64,000 bases of DNA from assembly GCA_024734555.1 (NCBI GenBank), contig JANPWX010000172.1:1949545-2013544 (forward strand), read 5' to 3'. Positions 24,510-36,614 of the stretch are shown here, in pieces (within the stretch, counting starts at the first letter, position 1; every line of letters begins with the position of its first letter). The translations under genes were made by a program, and so were the position numbers. The notes beneath the pieces were generated by a model. It had not been told where the DNA came from, made no database searches, and saw nothing but the letters and a program-made list of their open reading frames with translations. The stretch is from Trochalopteron elliotii (taxonomy: Eukaryota; Chordata; Aves; Passeriformes; Leiothrichidae).

Positions 24510-27500
24510 ATGAACCCTGTAACTCTGATTTATGTCAGCAAAATTCTTCTAATTGATCATTCTGTTTTCCAGCAAACTCATCAGTGCTGGGGTTTCTTTT
24601 GTCTTCTGTGCAACCCCACCATTAAGAAACTTTTCTGACTGCACAGTTCAAATCCAGACAGGGAATCTGAGATTTTATTGTTCCCCTTTTGCTAGGCTGT
24701 GGTTAGTAATGGCTTATGCAATGTTTCATAACCCATGTGTAGTCTAGTATCTATCTCCTTGAAAAAGACAGACAGGTTTGACCCTTTTTTCACAAAATAA
24801 CTCCTCAGTTCGTCTCCTCTTGGCAGAGCTGTACAGATTTAAACACAAGAATTAGAAATTAAGTAAACACAGTGAGGATCAGTTTTAAGTAACTGAACAC
24901 TTCCAATACAATGCAGACACTTCTTCGTTTTGAAAGCACCAAAGTAAAAAGAAAGATTTTTGCTTTGTTCTCCCATAAAACCATTTTGAGAAGGAATGCT
25001 TAGAAAATTATGAGATGTATCAGCAATAAATATCTTTGTCATATTGAGGGGTTTATTCATTAGGGAGAGTATGACACAAATTCAAGAGTGATAAGATTAT
25101 TGGTGCCGATCTTGCCCATGGCCATGTGCAGGACTGTCTTGTTAGTGCAACTATTTAGCAAGGAGCCTTTCTCACCCGCCTTTTAAATTTTTGTCTGCTA
25201 AAACACTGCAGGCCAAAACCAGTCATTTTGTATTTGGCTGTTACCTGTTACCATTCCTTTCTTTTCCAGCTAGTGGAAAAGAAAGCTTAACCCCTGCAGT
25301 GCCTTCTCTTCTTTTTCCTCTGGTGTTCAGATTAAAATAGATCATGTTTAACATCCTGCACTTTTGAATGGGGACTATGACTGCTGAAAAGCAAGAACTG
25401 TAACTACTTTAAATAGGCTACAACACAACACGTAGATTTAACATGATGCATATCACTTGTTTTGCAGTTCCTCATTCAAATGCCTTTAAAGGTGCCTTTT
25501 TCCTAGGTACCAGCTTTGCCTAGCCACCAGCTCCAAAACCCAGTAAGTAGCTCATGTTGGCGTGTTGCACATCGGTGCTTCAGCAAAGTGAGAGGAGCAG
25601 TGCCTTTAAAAGAGAGGGCTACTGCAGTAGTAGGTCTGGCACTTCAGGACAAGCAAGAATAAAAACAAGTTCTATCAGGAGAAAGCTGGATGATGTTAAT
25701 TATGAGCCTACAAAAACACTTAAGACTGTGCATGACTGTTAATACACAATGGACTGTCCACATCTTCAGCGGAAGGCTTGGACACAGATCAAGCATAGAA
25801 ACTCACTTGTGTTTTCAGCTTGTGCAATCGGTTATTTCTTCATTTTAAGTCAATATAAACTGCTTCCAGCCTTTCTTAGGTTTGTCACCCCCTAAATAAC
25901 TTTCCTCACTCTTCAAGCATTCCTCTAAAATACTATGGGGATAGCCATTGTAATGGCTTTGAAAAAGATCCCAACAAGTTCAAAGACACCTCCATTTGAA
26001 GTGCTGTGGGCAATACACTACCAATGCATCCTACTGGTGGCTGCCTTATTTGTCACCTGTAAGCCCTGTCCCAGAGCTGCAGCCCAGTTTACTGCCTATG
26101 CTGTGTCCCCCCTAAAACACAGGGTATGTGGTCTGAGAGAGAATGGTAAGCATGTAATTTAGGTCCAGATTTTGCTCCACAGCTTTTGTGTTAAATATTC
26201 TAGAGAGTACATTTGCAACAGCAAATATCTCTCCAGTTATATTCAACCTGCACATCATGTACTTGTCAATTTAAGAAGTAGTATTTTCCAGTTCATTTTA
26301 GTGAGCATGAAGAATGAGTTACACCAAACTACAGATAACATTGGCTCATGAATAGGCATGAAATCTTCACACTTGTGGATTAAAGCCAAAGTTGCTTTTC
26401 TGTTTGAGTGTATCAGCACTTTGCTCCTGTTACCACCTAAAGCACCAGGCTCCAATTTTGACAGTTTTATCACAAAGAACTCCCCAGTCCCTCGGGCTGA
26501 GATGTGTTTTGTGCTTTTCACCATCATGTACCATAACTGTGTCTTTATTAAGAAATGCCTTCAGCTCCTCACCCATTTTATTAAGATCTGGCTCCCACAA
26601 GTACTTGGCATCTTCACAGCCTTGCTTGGCAATTGATGATTCAAACAGCCACATCAGACATGAACTTCCTTACATACTCTTCTGTTCTCAGTGGCTTTGT
26701 GTCACCTCCCTGAGTGCCAGATCTCCAACCATCACACTTCCTCCCTGCCTCCATGCCACTCAGCTTCTAACCTACTTTTTTTGTTGAACAAAGACCCTAT
26801 CATCCTTTAATTTATATCCAGCTGTTATATCAAACCTGCTCAGAGCCTCTACTCATCTCCTCTTGTTCCCCAGTTCTTTCATTTAGAATATTCATGCAAA
26901 AGTGGTATAGCCCTTCCCTGCAAAAAAAAACCTACTAGAATGGGCCAAATGGAAACACAAATACTCTTTCCAAAACCAGTTCTGTTGGAGACACCACAGC
27001 CAAACTGCATCCCCCAAACTCTGATACTCCAAGCACTCAAAAAATTTAGCTGCATGCCTTTCTCTCAAAATGTCCTTTATGTGTTTGTTCTTCTATATTT
27101 AACTTTTACTCCCTCTTTGATGAAATTTTTTGTGCAATTAAAAAAAAACCTCCATCAACTAGATGGCAAATCCACTCCTGGGTTTCCCCACTATTGCAGG
27201 GGTTCACAGGACTAACTTTACTTACCTCCCAACCTCTATACAGCCTAAGTTGTGAGAAGTTTCCCTATGCTTGTGAAAACATCCTTTAATACTTTCACAT
27301 TTTCCCCCCTTTTTCTCAAGGGAATACAGCGCCTTGGACTAGATGGCTATTTTGCTGCAAGTGCTTACTGCTCAAAAAATTCCCAAAGCTGGCAGCAGAG
27401 CCACGCTTTGCCCAGTGCTGCACACATATCCCTCCTCCCCTGCATGCAACCACTCTTGTCACCTGAGGTATAATAAAATCCTATCTCAAAAAAGCAGATG

Positions 27501-27614
27501 CATTAATGTCTGTAGTGAAGTACCTTTAGACTATGCAAAAGCTAACTTCAAAAGATCTCTTCTGTACACCATGCACTTGAAAAAGCTTCATAAACATCAA
27601 AATCTAAACCCATA

Positions 27615-27704
27615 CATTTTACATCCATATATGTGTTTATATGCATATATTTAGATAATCATTTTACATCCATATATGTGTTTATATGCATATATTTAGA
27701 TAAT
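27615..27704. repeat. perfect tandem duplication of 45 bp
   Basis: The unit starting CATTTTACATCCATATATG and ending TTTAGATAAT occurs twice, at 27615-27659 and 27660-27704, without a difference. This is recent slippage or duplication in AT-rich DNA. Confidence 0.95.
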
Positions 27705-28042
27705 CATATATCATTCAACTTTTTTCCACCCCAAAATAACAGTTTATGAAGCAGAATAAATAGCATCAATTTGGCAAAGCATGATCCAACAGCAAGCCCT
27801 CTCATGCATGTTTTTTATTCTTAGTGCAGGGAAATAATTTCAGTCTGGAGACTGTAAAATCCATTTGTTGTTCATAGTATTTTATTAGGTTTCTTTTCAC
27901 ATTCAGTAACTTTGAATGTTATGAAATTACTACATTTCCTTGGAAGTTTTACACAGCTAGCAGTACTTCTACTTACTGTCTCATACACTGAAACAGTGAG
28001 TGTCACCAATATATGTGCCTTTGTACATCAGAAGTGAGCATA

Positions 28043-28345
28043 ATAGAATAATAGAATCCTTTAAGTTAGAAAACACCTTTAAGATCATCAAGTCCAACTG
28101 TTAATCCAGCACTGCTAAGTCCACCACTAAACCATGTCCCCAAGCACCACATCTACACATCTTGGCAACTCTAGCACTTCCCTGGGCAGCCTGTTCCAAC
28201 ACCTGACAGCCCTTTCAGTGAAGAATTTTTTTCCTAACATCCAATCTAAACCTCCCCTGGCACAACTTGAGGCCATTTCCTTTCGTCTTATCACTTGTCA
28301 CTTGGGAGAGGAGACTGACCCCCATCTTGCTACAGCCTCCTTTCT
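28043..28345 (-). mobile_element. CR1 LINE 3' fragment
   Basis: The complement of a CR1 3' region: AATAGAATCCTTTAAG at the end, CCACCACTAAACCATGTCCC, then the CCTGGGCAGCCTGTTCCAAC segment and decayed ORF2 end sequence (CCATTTCCTTTCGTCTTATC). It is 5'-truncated. Confidence 0.93.
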
Positions 28346-30707
28346 GTCAGAGAGAAAATGTGATTATACAAAACCCAGCATTTTGACATTATCCTTAAAA
28401 CAAGATGCCAACTTGGCATAATTTAAACACAAAGATTTCAAAGCACTGAGAGAAAGATCAGTGTGGGGGCCTGCAATACAAGCTTTCCCTGCTCTCACCA
28501 GCCTTGATGCTGCTTACTGTACATGGCAAGTGCCCCAGATAATGCTGAAGAAAGTATCTCAGCACTTAATGCTGAACATAGGCTCTGAGTTATGCTGCCC
28601 ATGCCCTTTTTTCATTTATATCCAACCACTAAAAGTTGCCTTTACAGCTTCCCATTTTGTTTGCTTCATCCAAATTATGATTATATTTAACACCAAAACT
28701 TAAACAATATGGTTCAGACAAGCAAACCAATCCAGAGCTGGATGTTTAACATTAAGCCAAGAACATACAATTTGAGTAATGAAGTATTTTAAAAGACAGA
28801 ATTCAATTTTCATTGTATTTTTATTCTTGCTTCTTAATCAAACCCACATGGAATGCATTGTATTTAATGAAACTAGAAGATTAATATTTCAACAAACCAG
28901 CCAGTACATAAGCCCACAACTGAGCATAAGTTGAAGGGGTTATTTTAAAATATTTCTGAAAAAGCCTTTTATGAGAGAAGCACCCTCCTGCAGGCTTGGG
29001 CCTGCTTTCTCTTCTCTTTCAGGAGTGATCTCTCCTTGAACACTGAGCTTCATCTCCATGCACTATTCCTTGTTTTTCAGTTCTGGTTTGGATTTGACTG
29101 GCTGAGAACACGCGAGGTTGGAAATCAAAGCTGTTGTCATTAATTTACTTCCTTACAGTGCTGTTTTCTGAAACTTTTACTGTAGAGGACTTGTGAGCCT
29201 TTTCTCCTTGTTCAGGACTCCACCAGTATTGATTCTTTACTGTGCAATGGTTAAACACAGTTCCTCTTTCTTGGCAACATGTCCTCTTTCTCTCTAAAGA
29301 CATAGTTAATTACAGTTTGCCAGCAATTGCTTATGACTACTGCAGGTCCCCATTGAGCTAGCTAACATATTTGAACTAATGAATTTATATGATATAAGCC
29401 ATAAGAATCCAGAATTTGAAGGCCACTTTTATTTTAAATTAATGCAAAAATTTAAGTCCCATATTACATAATTATAGTACTTCATGAACATTATGTTTCA
29501 GGTACTTATTAAAATATCTCAAAAGGCACAAGCTCCTCTCACACAGTGTGAGTGTACATAAGGCTCCCAAATTAGTTTGGTCAATGTAGAGTCCAGCAGT
29601 TTAACATCTAGAAAAGTACTTAACAAGTCATGATCACACGGACATTAAACTTTACAGCAGAGCCTAAATCTTGCTCCTTTGACAATTTCCACAGCCTCTT
29701 CCACCCACTACCCTCTGCCTTGTCCTCTCCCCCTTTTTTCTTCTCTCCCCAGATGTATCTACATCTCTTTCCTCCTTCTGATCCCTCAAGCCATACCTAC
29801 AGGAGAGTGCAGTGTGTTGCATAGCAGCAGCAAAGCAAATATTCCTCAGCATACTTGCTCTTCAAGGCAAGGACTACAAGAGTTTCACAACCAGTATGAA
29901 ATGCACCTTTTCTCCAAGCCTTGCTCTACACTATCAGCTTCTTGCCTTGATGGCTGTGTGGGGAGGTTACAGTGATGCAACTCCCTGAAGACTAAACATG
30001 AGCAGCCTTGAAAAGGAGTCAGGGCAGCCAGGCAGATATTCTTTACTATTTCAAGCCTTCATATCTACCCCACATCCTCCACTGCAAGAAATGCTCACCT
30101 CACCTACATTTCTGCCCTGGCAAGGTTCTTCCCTCTGTATGGAATTGTGGTTTGCCACACTTTCCCCCACCTCAGCACAGGTCCTTTTCCTTGGTGAAGG
30201 GGCAAGGAGCAAGTGTCACTATCATTGGAGCCATTTGGATAAGAGCTGCTTTCATACCAGGAATATTTTGTCAATTAGCATCACTGCACTGGGAAGGCCT
30301 TATGCAAAAGAAATCTCTGAGCTTCAGCTGCTTCCTTGGGCCCAACCACAACTTAAGAGCCAAGCCACACTTTTAAAAGAATAAAAGTCACTAAGAAAAT
30401 GAGAATCCCTCTGCATTAAACACATATTTAATACTGTACTTGACTAGTTATGTAGGTTAAAGCAAGAACATGCTTCTGATGGGATTCATTTTTTTAAACA
30501 CTCAAGCTAAGTAACACTAGCGCCAAAGGTGATCACTATGTGCTTTACATTACCATTTATTCAGATTAATATTGATCTTCTGTAACCCTTCTTCCCCTCT
30601 GCTTTATTAATGAAAGGATAATTCATGTGACAGTAAGTAGCAAGAAGAAACTGAGAACAGGGAGAACACAGAAGGAAAGGTAAAAGTTTTCTGCATATAA
30701 AGTGAGG

Positions 30708-30972
30708 AAAAGAATTACAGAACCACAGAATGGTTCAGGTTGGAAAGGAACTCCAAAGGTTATCTGGTCCAACCCCATGCTCAAGAAGGGCCACTGAGAG
30801 CAGGGTGCCCAGAACTGTATTCAGACAGCTTTTGGATATCTTCAAGTATGGAGACTTCGCAACCTCCCTGATTAAGCTGTACAAGTGCTTGGACACCATT
30901 ACAATGAAAATGTACTTCCTGATGTTCAGACAGGCCTCCTGTGTTTCAGTTTGTGAAAGAAGACATTAAAGG
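30708..30972 (-). mobile_element. CR1 LINE 3' fragment
   Basis: Minus-strand CR1 with AGAACCACAGAATGGTTCAG, GGTCCAACCCCATGCTCAAG and a diverged body ending near the ORF2 stop region. It belongs to yet another subfamily, and is 5'-truncated and noncoding. Confidence 0.88.
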
Positions 30973-33900
30973 GTGACAGCTCATTGCTGTATCTACGTAC
31001 ATTTCCACAAGCTACGACCATCCTTTCTCTGCCTCTTCCAAGAAAGTAGCGCCCAAAGAACTGTTACAGATAGTCACAATTTTGGGATGTCCTGCTGGGA
31101 GCTGGAAGTCAGTACAGTAAAAGTGATAGCACTCACTGCAATTGAATTTACTTGCTTTTATGAATTTAGACACAAGTCATCTAGCTGCCAAAATGCAGAG
31201 TATTAAACAGTTCCTGTTTGCCTAAATGACATTACTTGCACAACTCAAATATGCTACTGGCACTGAGTCTCCCATACTGTTAATGATGTTTCCAAAACTA
31301 GTGCTGCTGGATTTTACTGTCCAAGTGGGTCAATACTCAGCATTGAGACTTAGTTTCATTAAAAAGAGAAATTCATCCTTTGACTGCAGCTGGAGAACAT
31401 TCATAAAGCTCTGCAACAGATCAAGTATTGGTGCAAGAATGTCGCTTTCAAAACTTGAAAGGTAACAGCCATCAGACAGGGTAAAAATTGTCATTGCACA
31501 AATAGGCAATATTACCTCACAGCCCAACTGGGCTCAAAATAAAGTGGCAATCATCCACTAATAGCCCCATGCTGTCTTTTCACAAGGCCTAGGATTCTGT
31601 ATGCTCACTTCAGCAAGTTACTATATACATACATATAATTCAGCAGGTAATTATTTTGAGTTGGCTATATGAAGCCAAGTTTCAGCTCCCTCAGTCTGCA
31701 GCTAATTAGGATGAGGTTTAAGCACACCACCTCTAAGATTTTAAATACAGGCTCAACCACTCCAAGCTATCTTTGATAGTATTAGCACCAGTATTTCAAA
31801 AAATAAATCCTGGTCATAGTAAAGATTATTTGCAGAGTACAGTCAGCACAATGGGCACCTGGCTCACTTCCACTTTGTCAGTTACACAATTAAGAAAATA
31901 ACCTTATTTGAATGGCATTTATCAAATCTTTTTCACCTTTACTTGCAAAATAAAATTAAAAATACACTTTGGATTGCTCTGCAGTTCCAGTTTCCACTTC
32001 TAAGAATCCACTTATTTATAGCTCAATGTCCTGTTTCTACCAGGACCAGGTTCACCTCCTCTGGCTCCAGCTGCAAGGCAAACCCTTGACCTCACGGTGT
32101 CATTAACTCACCTCAAATACTGCAACTCTACTTCCCATTCTCCAGCTGACAGAGATGCACTGTGCTGGTAACTTAGGTATCCTGCAAAACACTTCTATCC
32201 TGATGTCCCAAGATTTTGGGAAAAGACCACTGCTATCCCCAGAAGCAAAATAAACAAGACTCCAGGAGCTGCTGCACTAGGTGGGCTTTCACGACACTTC
32301 GCTTTATGTGGATCTGGAGAAATTTCCTGAATATAGCTGCCCAGGCAGCAGATAAACACAAATATACCAGGGCTTTTAGTAGTCAGGTCATTACTTCCAA
32401 CACTTTATTTGTATTTCATTGAACTCTATGGTCTATTTATAAATTGTTTATCGTACAGTTGTTACAAGTCAGTAAATCTACTTCTGTTTCTAATAAAACA
32501 GAACAACTTAGTTGCATGAAAATACACATGAAAGGCTTGTCCTTTTTATCTCTACTAACAGCATTTTTTTGGTACACGTTAGATTCTTGCTTAAAACTTC
32601 AGCTCAAAATCCAGTCTCTGAAAGCTACTCGAGTAAGCACATTCCTCAACTCTATCAGGTCCCGTGGCATCCTGAGAGTAACCAGCTACAGGCTGTGCAG
32701 CTTGCCTTTACTCTATATTCCCTATGCTCTTAATTATTCTCCCATCACAAAAAAACCCAGCACTTGAACTTGCACTGGCTCATCATCACTCCCAGCAGTG
32801 CAAGACATGCCAAAATCTTGGCATTTAAGAAGATCCCAACCTGGAAGAGAAAAGAAGGCATAAGGTAGCACCTTTTATATTCTAAAATTCTAAGATGTGT
32901 CTTTTAAAGAGCACCTCTGCAGAGATTTCAAGCACGTACATACAGCTGAATCAATACATACAGGGAGTCTGGGCCATGCTCAGATCCATTCAGCTTCAAC
33001 CTTCAGAGTACTTGACAGCAAACTCCTTTCCTGTCCTCCACTTTGCAGAACAATAAATAGGCTGGTATCATTTCCTTTGCCTCTGCTCCTTCAAATAACA
33101 GACTTGTACTATTTTGGAAATGTGTGTAATTTACTCAGCATGCTCATTTGCCACTCTTCCAATGAGGGGAGGACTGTAATTGGAATAGACACTCTGAAGT
33201 GTCAAAAAGCACTAAAAAATAAAGGAGCAGTTTAGAGTATGTCTCCAGTGATGCACTGGAAGCAAACAATGCCACAAAGTCATTGGAAAATAACGCATGA
33301 ACACATTTACACAGTTTGGCATTCAGACTCTACATTAAATAGCATCACCAGTTACTTGTTTCCATTTCCTGCATCATCTTCATCAAACACCACTATTAAT
33401 AGGTTAGCCAAAGCTTCATCTCCCATTCGAGGCCCCCAAGCACGGCTACACACCTCAAGCTTGCTTCTAAAGTCTTACACTGCAAAGAAGTGAGAAAGTT
33501 CAAATGCCAGGGTACTGTCAGATCACATACATTTCAGTACAAGAATAAAGCACAAAATCGGAAGTGCTAAGCTCTTTCCTAGTCCTATCTGAAGGCCACA
33601 TGATTTCCTGTATCAAGGCAGAAATGTCACCAAAAGGTCACTATTCAAGTATTACTTGTAGGACAGGAGGTACAACATGCTGCAGACATGTGGCAAGGAC
33701 AAGTGAGGGCTACCAAGAAGCCAAGCAATACTCACCTTACCTTCAGAACCAGTCAGCTTGACCAGGGAAGTAAAGCAGGCAAAAAATTGGCTCCAGCTGT
33801 AATGTTCTAAAGAGAAGGCAGACAATCCTTCATTCCACTGCAGCTGGACTCAGGTTTGCTCTCTGCCATCACACCCAGTCCACTACAAGAGGTTTCAGGA

Positions 33901-35589
33901 TCCTGGTGCCCCGCCCCCCACCCTGCTCTGGGCAGAATTTATACTGCAATAAGCTGAGATCCAAACACGTTACACTTACCCCAAAAGAGTAAGCCTATGC
34001 TCGTCTGTGGCTTTCCAGAACTCAAATCTATATATAGAGTTTTAACCACAAAATCTGAGTATCAAAGCCTTTATAAGATCTACTGTGCCACCACACCTCC
34101 CCCCCCTCAACACTCCAAAAGGTTTATTTAGTACAAAAATTGGAAACTGCAATTTGCATATCCTGCTAGGCAGGAACCACCCCTAAATTAAATAGAGTGG
34201 GACTTCAGCCCTGACAGTACAAGGTGTTTCCCTATAACCACACTGATTAAACAGTTTGCAGACACCAGACCTCCAAGTCCTTTTTAGCAGACGTCACACT
34301 GCACAACATAAAGCTGCAGGCAATTGGCCAAAAATGGTTAGCAAAAAGGATTCCTTAAACCTCCAGCATCCAAATATAGCCCTAGCTGGTCACATGGGCT
34401 GCCATACAGTAAGTGCTCCTCACTTTACCTACCCTTTGATTAAACATTTTGAGCTAAAAAGCATGTACTTAGAATAGCATTTCAGTTTCCAGCCCAATTC
34501 CATGAACCATATAATCTTGCTGTACCTTCCACACACAGACTGGCAAAAAGAAAAAGTTGACTCAGGTTTCTAGTGAGCCCAAGGGGGATGATTAGCTAGA
34601 AGAAGCTAACAGAATATGAGACTTCTAACACATATGGGTATACACAAGTATTTATGTGTATGTATAAATATAAAATTAAAAAAAATAAAAGCAACATACC
34701 TGCCATACTATGCAGCTGCTGTAAAATACTTCATTATTAACATACTCTACAGCACACGCTGATCTTTAAATAAATTGTCATACCTTACTCCATCTGGCCT
34801 CCAGCAATGTTTTTTCACTCTCATTATGATGAAAGTGGATCAGATGATTACATCCACCTCACAAGAACTCCACAGCTTAGTTTACGCATCAAGAAACTCT
34901 GCAAAACTGCTGAAGAAAGGCAGGCCAGTTACTGTACCGCTGCCAGGTGTCAAACTTGAACTGAAGAAAGTTGAGCCTGGCCCTTCCCTTCTCAACCGTT
35001 AATGCCACTGTCCAAGTATTGTGCAGGTGTCAAATGAGTTTACATTATAAAACCCTGCAACTGCACTAATAAATACAACTGTCAGTTTTCATTCTAAAGC
35101 CTTCCCCCCATTATCAGTGAAGATGAAGCCTTGCAGTACTCACTCACAACAAACCTTGGGACCTTTGAATATGCAGAGGCTTGAAGTATTACTCAACTGA
35201 AGTTGGAAGTCTGAGGTTCCTAAAGAGGAAAACAGGCCAGTACCAGAGGCAAGGCCTAAACCCTGAATTAGCACACTTACTGCATTGTGCTACAGCAGGG
35301 CTCGGTGGCATAGATTTTTGCTAGAAGCATGGAGCCTTTTATCAAACTCGAGCCCTCAGTTAAGCTGCCATATTCTGTTACACACTTAAAAGGAAGCACA
35401 ATTAGGCACAGCATCGAGCACGTTCACATACCCACCACCGGCTCAGCTGCACTGAGCACCAGTTAGTTTCACATTTATGCCGGCAGTCAGGCCGGCCTCG
35501 CTGCACTGAAATAACCCTCAGTACCCAGATGTTGCGCTATTTTTACCCTGCAAAAGAAAAAAAGGACACCCAACAAAACTTCAGAGCGG
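30973..35589. other. intergenic DNA, probably transcribed as part of the miR-148a primary transcript near its right end
   Basis: Unique sequence. Since the microRNA is on the minus strand, its primary transcript must extend leftwards into this interval for some distance. Neither splice sites nor an end could be assigned. Confidence 0.4.
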
Positions 35590-35697
35590 GAGGCCACGAC
35601 AGCACAGACTTTATTCCGAGGCTGCAGCGCAGGTTTCGGCGCTCGGCAGCGCCCGGGCTCGCCATCCCCGCAGTGACGTGTCCACCTGAGGCTCCGG

Positions 35698-35714
35698 GGC
35701 CGCCGCCGCCGCCG
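35698..35714. repeat. short GCC/CGG trinucleotide repeat abutting the miR-148a hairpin
   Basis: About five GCC units on the plus strand (CGG on the transcribed minus strand) directly follow the 3' end of the microRNA hairpin. They pair with a CCTCCGG stretch on the other flank and so form part of the basal stem of the primary transcript. Confidence 0.85.
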
Positions 35715-35717
35715 GAG

Positions 35718-35739
35718 ACAAAGTTCTGTAGTGCACTGA
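35718..35739 (-). ncRNA. MIR148A: mature miR-148a-3p
   Basis: This is the 22-nt guide strand on the 3' arm, starting TCAGTGCACT and ending CTTTGT. It is identical over its whole length to the vertebrate miR-148a-3p. The seed (nucleotides 2-8, CAGTGCA) is shared with miR-148b and miR-152, but the bases after the seed identify the 148a member. Confidence 0.97.
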
Positions 35740-35755
35740 CTGCTATCGTACCCAG

Positions 35756-35777
35756 AGTCGGAGTGTCACAGAACTTT
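35756..35777 (-). ncRNA. MIR148A: mature miR-148a-5p (passenger strand)
   Basis: This is the 22-nt 5' arm product, starting AAAGTTCTG. Position 10 is T here where the human sequence has A. In the hairpin this faces an A in the 3p arm, so the substitution turns an A-A mismatch into a pair. The seed (AAGTTCT) is unchanged. Confidence 0.9.
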
Positions 35778-36114
35778 GCTTCCGGAGGCTCCAGTCCTCC
35801 GCCGGTAACGGCGCCGGGGCCGCCCGCCAGCGCAAGTTTCCCTGCCTGGGAAGGGAAGGCGCACACGGTTAGAGGTGGGGAAGGGAGCCCCCTCCTCCTC
35901 CGCGGCTCGGCGGGAGACCCGCTGCCCGGGGAAGAGGGAGAAGGAGGCGAAGAAATTTTTTTCTTTTTTTTTTAATAAATACCCAAAACGCATCCCCCCC
36001 ATACACCTCCCCCAACCCGGAGCTAACGGGCCGCCCTGCGAAAGCCGCGGCCGAGCAGCTGCCCGGAGCGCTACCGCTGCAGCCAGCGCGGCTGCCGGTT
36101 GCCGCTGACAGCCC

Positions 36115-36508
36115 NNNNNNNNNNNNNNNNNNNNNNNNNNNNNNNNNNNNNNNNNNNNNNNNNNNNNNNNNNNNNNNNNNNNNNNNNNNNNNNNNNNNNN
36201 NNNNNNNNNNNNNNNNNNNNNNNNNNNNNNNNNNNNNNNNNNNNNNNNNNNNNNNNNNNNNNNNNNNNNNNNNNNNNNNNNNNNNNNNNNNNNNNNNNNN
36301 NNNNNNNNNNNNNNNNNNNNNNNNNNNNNNNNNNNNNNNNNNNNNNNNNNNNNNNNNNNNNNNNNNNNNNNNNNNNNNNNNNNNNNNNNNNNNNNNNNNN
36401 NNNNNNNNNNNNNNNNNNNNNNNNNNNNNNNNNNNNNNNNNNNNNNNNNNNNNNNNNNNNNNNNNNNNNNNNNNNNNNNNNNNNNNNNNNNNNNNNNNNN
36501 NNNNNNNN
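36115..36508. other. assembly gap of 394 N inside the CpG island
   Basis: A run of N interrupts GC-rich sequence on both sides. Such gaps are typical of GC-rich promoter DNA in short-read bird assemblies. The missing bases start 333 bp upstream of the MIR148A precursor on the minus strand and may contain its core promoter. Confidence 0.99.
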
Positions 36509-36586
36509 CGCGGGGAGGGCTCGGTGTTACCTCGGGCCGGAGCGCTGCCCCTGAGCGCTGAGTGCCGCGGTACTTGGGCTCCGCGG

Positions 36587-36614
36587 GCACTTCAGGTGTC
36601 GCACTTCAGGTGTC
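36587..36614. repeat. perfect 14-bp tandem duplication carrying CAGGTG E-boxes
   Basis: GCACTTCAGGTGTC occurs twice, back to back, at 36587-36600 and 36601-36614. Each copy has one CAGGTG, the E2-box bound by ZEB, SNAI and class I bHLH factors. Whether these sites are used is unknown. Confidence 0.85.

Larger units (their letters stand above)
18311..28042. other. intergenic DNA, no gene recognised
   Basis: Nearly 10 kb of unique sequence with only simple repeats and one tandem duplication. No coding exon, tRNA or other structured RNA was recognised. Confidence 0.6.
35715..35782 (-). ncRNA. MIR148A: microRNA precursor miR-148a
   Basis: Read on the minus strand, these 68 bases form the miR-148a hairpin. 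The 5p arm starts AAAGTTCTGTGACACTCC, followed by a short terminal loop (around GGGTACGATAGCAG) and a 3p arm starting TCAGTGCACTACAGAAC. Compared with the human precursor as I know it, the 3p arm is identical; differences are confined to the base of the hairpin, one base of the 5p arm and the loop. The family (miR-148/152) loads mainly the 3p strand into Argonaute and represses targets through seed CAGUGCA; described targets in mammals include DNMT1 and LDLR. The precursor lies in a CpG island with no coding frame around it, as in mammals where it is an intergenic microRNA. The flanks extend the stem by about ten base pairs, as Drosha substrates need. The identification is very secure; the primary transcript ends cannot be seen. 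Confidence 0.97.

Noticed and set aside
35606..35620. AATAAA on the minus strand just downstream of MIR148A as the end of its primary transcript
   Set aside because: A single hexamer inside a CpG island, about 100 bp from the hairpin, is not enough to place a polyadenylation site.
35529..36590. Pro/Ala/Gly-rich open frames through the CpG island, including a minus-strand frame across the gap
   Set aside because: High GC content removes stop codons and the N run is read as open. The microRNA hairpin lies inside these frames, and no protein family is recognised.
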